Source: DASUAS01 sp036502765
GTDB lineage: Bacteria > Actinomycetota > Acidimicrobiia > IMCC26256 > DASPTH01
Length of the DNA: 14,317 nt
NCBI GenBank assembly: GCA_036502765.1
Contig: DASXXX010000172.1
Span: 1-14,317, forward strand
Reading direction: 5' to 3'
How positions within the stretch are numbered: position 1 is the first letter of the stretch; each line of letters opens with the position of its first letter. Below, in pieces: positions 1 through 5,767 of this stretch. The position numbers were made by a program, and so were the translations under genes. Below the pieces are notes generated by a model, which was not told the origin of the DNA, searched no databases, and saw nothing but the letters and a program-made list of their open reading frames with translations.

Positions 1-291
1 GTTGCGGAGCCGACGGATCACCACCACCTCGGAGCCCGCCCCGACGCCGGCGGAGACTGCGAGCGCGATGGGCAGCGCGAACCAGTAGCTGACGTTCCAC
101 TCGACCACGATGATGCCGGCGACGGCAGCTCCGAGCGCGCCGATCGCGCCCTGCGCGAAGTTGATGATCCGGCTGGATCGGTACACGAGCACGAGACCAA
201 CCGCAATGATCCCGTAGGTGAGTCCGGTGATCATGCCGAGGAGCACCGACGGCCATGTCACCTCGAAGTGGGTCAGCCACTCGATGTTCAT
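1..291 (-). CDS. Branched-chain amino acid type ABC transporter permease, LivH family (N-terminal part, cut by window edge)
   Basis: This is an inner-membrane permease subunit of a Liv-type (HAAT family) ABC importer. Reading leftwards from the ATG at 291 gives 97 residues with no stop before base 1. After a short N-terminus come a hydrophobic segment (about 15-37), the family-typical RIINFAQGAIGALGA stretch (residues 41-55, NFAQG at 44-48), and more hydrophobic segments at about 51-64 and 70-92. LivH proteins have about 290-310 residues, so roughly two thirds is missing. The ATG directly follows the TAG stop (292-294) of the upstream fusion gene with no spacer, and a purine-rich GGGAGAAG lies inside the end of that gene, so translation is probably coupled. 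The substrate cannot be read from this fragment; Liv-type systems carry amino acids, urea, amides or other small organics. Confidence 0.9.
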   Translation of the reverse strand, partial: MNIEWLTHFEVTWPSVLLGMITGLTYGIIAVGLVLVYRSSRIINFAQGAIGALGAAVAGIIVVEWNVSYWFALPIALAVSAGVGAGSEVVVIRRLRN

Positions 292-2583
292 CTATGTCGC
301 TTCTCCCGGGACGGGTGCATCACTGGTGGCCATCGCCCGCAGTCCCTTCGATGCGCCCTCGAGGAACACTGAGCGCAGGAGATCGGGCCGGTCGACGAGC
401 TCGGCGGCCACGCCGTCGAACCGCATCTCACCCCGCTCCATGAAGTACGCGTGATCGACCAGGCTGAGCGCGATGTTCACCGACTGCTCGACGACGACGA
501 CGGCGGTGCCGCTCGCGTTGATGCGTCGCACCATCTCGATCAGGTTGCCCACGATCAATGGCGCAAGGCCCAGCGAGAGCTCGTCGATGAGCAGGAGACG
601 CGGCTGCAGGATGAACGCCTTCCCGAGCGAGAGCATCTGCTGCTCGCCGCCGGACAACGTCGCGCCCGGCTGGTTGCGCCTGCCCGCGAGCGCCGGAAAC
701 GCTTCGAAGGTTGCGTCGATCCCCCGGTCGAGCTCGCGCTTCGAGCGACGCAGGGTGAACCCGTACATCCGGAGGTTGTCGACCACGCTCATGTCTCCGA
801 ACACCGCGTGACCACCGGGCATCTGTGTGATCCCGTAGTTCACGCGACGTACGGGATCGACGTGGGTGATGTCGGCACCACGGAAGTGCACACTCCCGCG
901 CGACGGCATTCCGAGTCCCGAGATCACCTTCAGCAGCGTCGACTTCCCTGCACCGTTGGTGCCGAGCAACGCGACGATCTCGCCGTCGTCGACGGTGAAG
1001 TCGACGCCGAACAGGACCTGCAACTTGCCGTACGAGAAGTCGACGTTGCGGCAGCCGAGCAACGGAAAGTGCTGGCCGCTCGACACCCGGACGCGGAGCT
1101 CCTCGCGTTCGGTCTCCCGCAGCGCGAGGTCGTCGAGGTTCCCCGCCATCGCGTCCGTTGCGGACCGCATCGCGGTGCCGACGCCGAGGAAGTTCACCGC
1201 GAAGAAGATCAGCGCGGCGGTGACGCCGTAGCGATCGGAGAACTGCCCGGCGAGGATGCCGCCGACGAGGGCCGCGAGGGCGACGAACACGATCGCCACC
1301 GCGGCGGCGTGTGGACGCAGCCGCGGGTCGACGACCGAGAGCATCACGACGAACGCGACGGCGAGGGCGAAGAACACGCTGAGCGACGTCAACGACAACC
1401 CGACGATCGTGGCGACCTCGTTGGCCACGACCGCCACCGTCGCGAGCGAGACCGCGCCGAGGAGCGCGAGCCCGGTCGCCACCCGCATCAACTGAGCCGG
1501 GTCGGCCCGGAACCACGCATCACCCCGTACCACGAGGACGACCAACGGAAGGAGCCCGACCGCCGCGAGCAGCACGAACAGCTCGGCACGGTCGACGAAC
1601 GTCCACGAGTACCGGGCGACGACGAACTGGTCGATGAACGCGTGGAGCGACACCGCGACCGTCCCGAACAGCAGGAACACCACGATCATGGCGATCGCAG
1701 ACCGGGTCATGAAGAGCTGTCGCATCTGCTCCCAGAACCCGATCGCCACGTCGGCGTCGGACAACTCGGCTTCGGTGGTGCCGCGAGCGCCGACCCGTTC
1801 CTGGACCAGCTCCTCGATCCGTGTCAGATCGTGACGCCCGACGCCGCGGTCACGAACGAGCAACGCGGCGGGCGCGAGCACGGTGGCACACGCCGCCATC
1901 ACCATCGCAACGCCGCGCCACGTGAGTGACCACGCATCGACGCCGATCAACACGACGAGGGCCGCCACCAGGTTGCCCAGCGCGATCGCGAACACCCAGA
2001 CGGCGATCACGCGCACACGCACACCGGGCGGATACGCATCCATCAACAACGACGCGCCGGCTGTCACGGCCCCACCGATCGCGGCACCCGACATCACGCC
2101 GCCCAGCAACAACCCGGCTTCACTCGTCGCCAGCGACACCGTCCACAGGGCCGCGGCACACCCGATCGCGGCGGCAGCCAAGACAGTCCCCCGACCGCCG
2201 CGTCGGCGGAACACCCACCACGCGCTCAGCAAGGCGGCGGCGGCCACGCCGGCCACGAACACCGGGATCACGAGGGAGTTCAACAGGCCCGGGAACTCGA
2301 AACCCAAGGGATCGGTGCCCAACGTGCTGGCGATGGCGCGGTCGAACGTCAGGAAGACGACCTGGAGGAAGAACAGAGGAATGGTGAGCAGCGACACCGC
2401 GACGAGCGTGGAGACGGGTGTGCCCGACGCACGCAGTCCCCCCCAGAACGCAGGTACCGGGTCGTCGCCGCCGAACCCCAGGACGGCCAGGCATTCGTCG
2501 CGCAACGCCGCGGGCTCCTCCTCCAGGGTCTCGAGCGCCGCTTCGGCGGCGCGCACCGGCGAGAGCTCGTCGGAACCGCTCAT
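292..2583 (-). CDS. Fusion protein: MFS-like membrane domain + LivF-type ABC ATPase
   Basis: This 763-residue protein has two domains that are normally separate. Residues about 55-475 contain some twelve hydrophobic segments in two blocks of six, split by a charged cytoplasmic loop (about 244-295), as in a major facilitator protein. Residues about 507-740 form a complete ABC ATPase of LivF type: Walker A GTNGAGKST at 541-549, Q-loop Gln587, signature LSGGEQQ at 643-649, Walker B LLLIDE at 663-668 followed by LSLGLAP, and VEQ (698-700) at the switch position where LivF proteins usually carry Gln rather than His. The ATPase presumably powers the neighbouring Liv permease. The role of the MFS part is unknown: it may be a membrane anchor, an extra channel or a regulator. 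The gene overlaps the upstream lipoprotein gene by 4 nt (ATGA) and abuts the permease gene. The frame is continuous across both domains, so this is not two genes joined by a frameshift. Confidence 0.92.
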   Translation of the reverse strand: MSGSDELSPVRAAEAALETLEEEPAALRDECLAVLGFGGDDPVPAFWGGLRASGTPVSTLVAVSLLTIPLFFLQVVFLTFDRAIASTLGTDPLGFEFPGLLNSLVIPVFVAGVAAAALLSAWWVFRRRGGRGTVLAAAAIGCAAALWTVSLATSEAGLLLGGVMSGAAIGGAVTAGASLLMDAYPPGVRVRVIAVWVFAIALGNLVAALVVLIGVDAWSLTWRGVAMVMAACATVLAPAALLVRDRGVGRHDLTRIEELVQERVGARGTTEAELSDADVAIGFWEQMRQLFMTRSAIAMIVVFLLFGTVAVSLHAFIDQFVVARYSWTFVDRAELFVLLAAVGLLPLVVLVVRGDAWFRADPAQLMRVATGLALLGAVSLATVAVVANEVATIVGLSLTSLSVFFALAVAFVVMLSVVDPRLRPHAAAVAIVFVALAALVGGILAGQFSDRYGVTAALIFFAVNFLGVGTAMRSATDAMAGNLDDLALRETEREELRVRVSSGQHFPLLGCRNVDFSYGKLQVLFGVDFTVDDGEIVALLGTNGAGKSTLLKVISGLGMPSRGSVHFRGADITHVDPVRRVNYGITQMPGGHAVFGDMSVVDNLRMYGFTLRRSKRELDRGIDATFEAFPALAGRRNQPGATLSGGEQQMLSLGKAFILQPRLLLIDELSLGLAPLIVGNLIEMVRRINASGTAVVVVEQSVNIALSLVDHAYFMERGEMRFDGVAAELVDRPDLLRSVFLEGASKGLRAMATSDAPVPGEAT

Positions 2584-3059
2584 GACGTCGGCGCGTAGAA
2601 GCTCGTCGACCAGAACTCCTCACCGACGCGCCGGCCGGCGCGGTCGACGATGACGATCGTGGCCGCATGGAGCCCGGCGAGGTCCTTCACCGGGAACGGT
2701 CCGCCGAGTGGGAGACTCTCGACCTTCACCGTGCGGCCCCGCGTCGTGTACATCTGGTGCTGCGCGAGGTACGTCGGGTCCGGACATCCCGGAGTGTTGC
2801 GGCAGACGTCATCGGTCATCGAACGGATCGTGCTTCCCGGCGGCATCGGGAGCTGATCGATGATCACGAAGTAACGCTCGCCGGCGTGGAGCGCGTCACC
2901 CGTCCAGGAGATGCGCGTCGGCACCGCCGTGGAGCTGAACTCCGCGGGCCGCAGCTGTTGCAGCTGGGTCGGTTGTTCGAGCACGAGCCCTTGGGTGCCG
3001 CAACCCGCGAGACCCAGCAGTACGACGACCAGCAGGAGGAGTACGCGCCGTGCTGTCAC
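2580..3059 (-). CDS. Small lipoprotein of unknown function in the Liv operon
   Basis: The 159-residue product begins with an Arg-containing n-region, a Leu/Val-rich helix and the lipobox LAGC, with Cys20 as the predicted lipidated residue, so it should be anchored on the outer face of the membrane. The mature part (21-159) has no enzyme motif I recognise. Its alternating short strands and a close Cys86/Cys92 pair suggest a small beta-rich exported domain. The start is GTG at 3059, preceded by a good Shine-Dalgarno run (AGGGGGA, 2-3 nt upstream). The gene lies 43 nt downstream of the substrate-binding protein gene, and its TGA overlaps the ATG of the MFS-ATPase fusion (4 nt). Its position suggests an accessory surface component of this importer; that role is inferred from context only. 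Confidence 0.85.
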   Translation of the reverse strand: MTARRVLLLLVVVLLGLAGCGTQGLVLEQPTQLQQLRPAEFSSTAVPTRISWTGDALHAGERYFVIIDQLPMPPGSTIRSMTDDVCRNTPGCPDPTYLAQHQMYTTRGRTVKVESLPLGGPFPVKDLAGLHAATIVIVDRAGRRVGEEFWSTSFYAPTS

Positions 3060-3102
3060 GATCCCCCTCGCTCGCTGGCTCCGGAGTTCGGCATGTCGCC
3101 GC

Positions 3103-4464
3103 CTAGGGGACGGTGATGGCCTTGGTGTTGCCCTTCATGGGCGGGAACGACTTCGTGCCGGGGTCGAACTCCAACAATCGGACCTGGTAGGCGCCGTCGA
3201 ACCGAGTGGGACCGAACTTGGTCGCACCGCCGTACGTCACCGAGGAGGCGAACGTCGTGCCCAGCGCCGCGACGCCCTTGCGCAACGACGCGGGATCAGT
3301 CTTGGTGGCCGACGCGAACCCCGCCTGGAGCAGGTTGAGGAAGTCGCAGTAGGTCGACGACCCCTTCACCGTCTGCACCGCCGGGTTCGGCTGGCTCCAC
3401 GTCGCACACTTCGTGATCGCAGGGTTCTCGGGCAACGTGTTCTGCACCGTCAGCGGCATGTCGGCGATGCCCCAGGAGATCGCGATGGCCTTCTTGATCG
3501 CCGCGGCACCGATGGTCTGCGCGATCTGCAGCGAGTCCGCAGTGTCGAGCCCGTAGCTCGGGAAGTAGTCCTGCGCCGCCGCCTGCGGCATGAACGACGC
3601 GACACCCTGCGCGCCAGCGGGTGTGAACAGCACGACGTTCACGCCGTCCGCCTTGAACTTGAGGAGGCCGTTCGCCAGCGCCGCGCCGGTCGCCGCGAAG
3701 CCCGCTGAGCTCGTCGCGCCTGGGTAGGTGAACGTCTCGGCAGGAATCTTGAGCTTCTTCAGCGCGGGAGTCCAGAGGTCGTCGGCCAAGGTCTGACCCT
3801 GCCCCGAGCCGTCGTCCATGGCGAGGATCCCGACCTTGGCGTCCTTCGTGAAGAGGCCCGCCTTGTTCCAGATGCCGATGAACGAGCCGAACCGGCACGT
3901 CGCGATGTTGACCGGGGCGTACAGGTATCCGGCGTGCTGCTTCATGTCCTGGCAGGTCAACGGGTAGTTGGTGCCGATCTGGAACAACGGAGTCTTCGCC
4001 TTGGCGAAGCAATCGACCGCCACCTTGGTCTCGAACGCGGAGGCGTACACCGCGACCACATTGTTGTCCTGGGTGAAAGAAGCGCACTCCTGCTGCGACT
4101 GCTGGTTGAAGTCGCCTGCCGTCGCCTTGAAATTGAAGATCACCTTCTCGACCTGGCAACCCGCGAGTCCGCCGGCTTCGTTGAGCTGGTCGATGCCCTT
4201 CTGGTAGTTGTCCACGATCGCCTGGTCCGCCGGGACCAGCTCCGAAGTCTCACTCCCCCCGATGCCGTTGAGGGCCCCAGAGAGGCTCCCGAAGAACGAG
4301 AGCCCCACCTTGACCGTGCCCGACGGGTCGGCGCACTTCGTTGCCGCCGCGGCACCGGATGGCGCCGCGGCGACCAGTCCGGCGGCGCCCAACGCGACGA
4401 CGACCCCGACGACGGTGACCAACCTCCAGGCAGCCCGCGTGCGGGATGTAGTGGCAGTGTGCAT
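3103..4464 (-). CDS. ABC transporter substrate-binding protein, LivK/Peripla_BP_6 type
   Basis: The 453-residue exported receptor presumably delivers ligand to the Liv-type permease encoded downstream. Residues 1-42 form a Sec signal peptide: Arg-rich start, a hydrophobic core at about 15-33, then APSGAAAA before the likely cleavage site. The mature part has the two-lobed type I periplasmic-binding fold pattern, with the glycine-rich VKVGLSFFGSLSG start, FNQQSQQECASF, and the VGILAMDDGSGQG stretch typical of leucine/amide-binding receptors. I chose ATG 4464 because GGGGGG lies 4 nt upstream and the signal peptide begins there. The frame stays open upstream to 4734, but that extension is Arg/Ser-rich and lacks a signal peptide. 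There is no lipobox, and the mature part has eight cysteines beginning at Cys44. It is the first gene of the operon. Confidence 0.93.
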   Translation of the reverse strand: MHTATTSRTRAAWRLVTVVGVVVALGAAGLVAAAPSGAAAATKCADPSGTVKVGLSFFGSLSGALNGIGGSETSELVPADQAIVDNYQKGIDQLNEAGGLAGCQVEKVIFNFKATAGDFNQQSQQECASFTQDNNVVAVYASAFETKVAVDCFAKAKTPLFQIGTNYPLTCQDMKQHAGYLYAPVNIATCRFGSFIGIWNKAGLFTKDAKVGILAMDDGSGQGQTLADDLWTPALKKLKIPAETFTYPGATSSAGFAATGAALANGLLKFKADGVNVVLFTPAGAQGVASFMPQAAAQDYFPSYGLDTADSLQIAQTIGAAAIKKAIAISWGIADMPLTVQNTLPENPAITKCATWSQPNPAVQTVKGSSTYCDFLNLLQAGFASATKTDPASLRKGVAALGTTFASSVTYGGATKFGPTRFDGAYQVRLLEFDPGTKSFPPMKGNTKAITVP

Positions 4465-4487
4465 CGTTCCCCCCGGTTCGATGAGAT

Positions 4488-4504
4488 TGAAAAACAGCTT
4501 TTCA
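4488..4504. promoter_or_regulatory. Inverted repeat upstream of the substrate-binding protein gene
   Basis: TGAAAA (4488-4493) and TTTTCA (4499-4504) are perfect inverted halves separated by ACAGC. The site lies 24-40 nt upstream of the ATG at 4464 in the only AT-rich patch of this otherwise GC-rich stretch. Placement and symmetry fit an operator or a promoter-proximal site for the Liv operon. I cannot assign a regulator or a convincing -35/-10 pair. Confidence 0.35.
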
Positions 4505-4562
4505 CATGAGCGGGCCGAGGGCAAGGCACCCCGATGACGCGAGCCTGATCTGAAAGATGACC

Positions 4563-4586
4563 GTCGCGCGAACGATCTTTCGCGAC
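4563..4586. repeat. Short inverted repeat GTCGCG-N12-CGCGAC
   Basis: GTCGCG (4563-4568) is mirrored by CGCGAC (4581-4586) across 12 nt that include an overlapping alternative pairing, CGCGAA with TTCGCG. It lies just upstream of the frameshifted small ORF and about 100 nt upstream of the substrate-binding protein gene on the other strand. It may be an operator for either, or chance in GC-rich DNA. Confidence 0.2.
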
Positions 4587-4594
4587 GAGGCGTC

Positions 4595-4860
4595 GTGGTG
4601 GCGGCGTCTCCGCGCTCGAGCGAGTCGAGCGTCACTGCCGCCAGGGCCAGCGCCAAGAAGCCCCGCGGCAACGAACGACGCGTCGAGAAGCAGGTCCACA
4701 TCGAAGACAAGACCATCACCCTCGACGACGGCACGGCCCGAACCGTGCGCCTCTACGCGTCCGGTGGCGCGCTCGGGATCGCCGAACCCGACACACCGGC
4801 ACCCAGCACTTCGTGCCCATCACGCGCATCCGCACGCACAGCGATCGCGTTCCCCGCGCC
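4595..4860 (+). pseudogene. Probable frameshifted small gene remnant, function unknown
   Basis: From GTG 4595 (GAGG 4-5 nt upstream) one frame reads a Lys/Arg/Ala-rich start, then KQVHIEDKTITLDDGTAR (from about 4690) and TVRLYASGGALGIAEPD (to 4792), a protein-like stretch with codons ending mostly in G or C. From about 4793 this frame switches to A-ending codons (ACA, GCA, CCA, TCA), while the frame one base back reads GTQHFVPITRIRTHSDRV with G/C-ending codons to about 4851. Adding one base near 4790-4800 would join the halves smoothly (EPDT-x-GTQHFVPI). No clean stop follows; the end given is where protein-like character fades, ahead of the antisense end of the PP-loop gene at 4900. I recognise no family. 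The alternatives are a sequencing error in a real small gene or chance coding character. Apart from this and the inverted repeats at 4488-4504 and 4563-4586, I see nothing in the 435-nt gap 4465-4899. Confidence 0.35.
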
Positions 4861-4899
4861 ACAACGACGAACGAGGGTCCCCCAGATCGCCGGGTGCGG

Positions 4900-5565
4900 T
4901 CAGGCGGTTGGGCGCACGTCGCTGAAGACGAAGCCGTCGCGTTCGAGGGGCGGACCGGTGACGACGGGGATCGGCGCGCGGAAACCTGGGCCGTCCCACA
5001 CGAACGTGTGGAATTCTCCGTTCTCACCGCAGGGATCGGCTCCCGATGGCAGGTCTGCGAGGAGCTCCTCGTCCCAGGGTCGTCCGGCGAGCTCCGCAGG
5101 GACCTGCGAGGGGTCGATGCAGGTGACCACGGCTTTGACACCGGCGTCGAGCATCTCCCGGGCGAGGACGTCGGTGGGCCGGTCCCAGAGGGGAAAGCGC
5201 GCGCTGATGCCCGACTCGGCCAGCGCCTGCTCGCGGTACGCCCGGACGTCCGCCAGGAAGAGATCACCGAAGACGATCTGGTCGACTCCAGCATCCCGAG
5301 CCTCTGCAAGTGCACCGCGCATCGCGTCCTCGTAGCGGTCGTTGGGGCACGGCGACGGCAGATCGACGAGATGCAGTCGCAAGCCGAGTCGTTCAGCTTG
5401 CATGACCACCAGGGCTCGGCGCACTGCGTGCATCGACACGCGATCCGCCGATGCATTCATCGTCACAAGGAGGCCGACGACTTCCACGTCGCGTTCCTGT
5501 CGCACGGCAGCGAGTGCGAACGCACTGTCCTTGCCGCTGCTCCAACTCATCCAGGCACGGCTCAC
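4900..5565 (-). CDS. PP-loop ATPase of the Dph6 / ATP_bind_4 (COG2102) family
   Basis: The 221-residue protein has the N-terminal ATP-pyrophosphatase PP-loop SSGKDS (residues 9-14), then FGDLFLADVRAYRE (99-112) and the C-terminal GENGEFHTFVWDGP (180-193), which identify the diphthine-ammonia ligase-like branch of the adenine nucleotide alpha hydrolase superfamily. The length matches bacterial single-domain members. In eukaryotes and archaea this family amidates diphthine on EF-2; bacteria lack diphthamide, so the substrate here is unknown and some other ATP-driven amidation or ligation is likely. I chose GTG 5565, which gives the usual few residues before the PP-loop; ATG 5550 would start only three residues before it. 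The frame stays open to 6126 but only by reading antisense to the amidohydrolase. The gene diverges from the amidohydrolase and has no obvious operon partner. Confidence 0.85.
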   Translation of the reverse strand: MSRAWMSWSSGKDSAFALAAVRQERDVEVVGLLVTMNASADRVSMHAVRRALVVMQAERLGLRLHLVDLPSPCPNDRYEDAMRGALAEARDAGVDQIVFGDLFLADVRAYREQALAESGISARFPLWDRPTDVLAREMLDAGVKAVVTCIDPSQVPAELAGRPWDEELLADLPSGADPCGENGEFHTFVWDGPGFRAPIPVVTGPPLERDGFVFSDVRPTA

Positions 5566-5675
5566 GGCACGATCCACGGTGAGATCTGGACACGGCCCAC
5601 GGTCCGAGCGTACCGAGGCGTGCGCTGTGTCCCCGATCGCCGGATCGGCGCGGCGATCTGTGCTCTGGTGCGGAC

Positions 5676-5735
5676 ACGCGTCTCCAGGGCGGTTCCTCAA
5701 CCGTGTGCCGAGGTTCGAATCCTTCCCGGGGGCGC
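5676..5735 (+). other. tRNA-like 3' half (possible degraded tRNA, perhaps Arg-CCU)
   Basis: GGTTCGAATCC at 5712-5722 is a consensus T-loop with flanking stem bases. It is preceded by a hairpin GCGGT-TCCTCA-ACCGT, which resembles a CCU anticodon arm with one loop base missing, then a GTGCC spacer, and followed by CCGGGGGCGC, which resembles an acceptor 3' strand. No matching 5' acceptor strand or proper D-arm lies at the right distance upstream, and the T-stem pairs only partly (CGAGG against CCTTC). So this is not an intact tRNA. It may be a decayed gene or a 3' tRNA fragment left at an integration site, or chance. Confidence 0.25.
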
Positions 5736-5753
5736 GGCAATCTTCCTCCTGCG

Positions 5754-5759
5754 TAGTCT
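5754..5759 (+). promoter_or_regulatory. Candidate -10 box TAGTCT for the amidohydrolase gene (leaderless)
   Basis: TAGTCT fits the TANNNT -10 pattern and ends 8 nt before the ATG at 5768. No Shine-Dalgarno sequence is present, so a transcript starting at or next to the ATG (leaderless, common in actinobacteria) is the simplest reading. I see no clear -35. Confidence 0.4.
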
Positions 5760-5767
5760 CACCGCGC

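Noticed and set aside
451..1929. 492-aa plus-strand open frame inside the fusion gene
   Set aside because: It is Arg/Glu/His/Asp-rich, low-complexity shadow coding antisense to a strongly supported ABC ATPase and membrane domain; such long antisense frames are common at this GC content.
4465..4734. 90-residue upstream extension of the substrate-binding protein
   Set aside because: The signal peptide and strong Shine-Dalgarno sequence both place the start at 4464, and the extension has shadow-like composition.
5630..5735. Intact tRNA gene ending near 5735
   Set aside because: The only upstream strand that could pair with the acceptor-like CCGGGGG (TCCCCGA near 5630) is about 100 nt away with a mismatch, and there is no proper D-arm.
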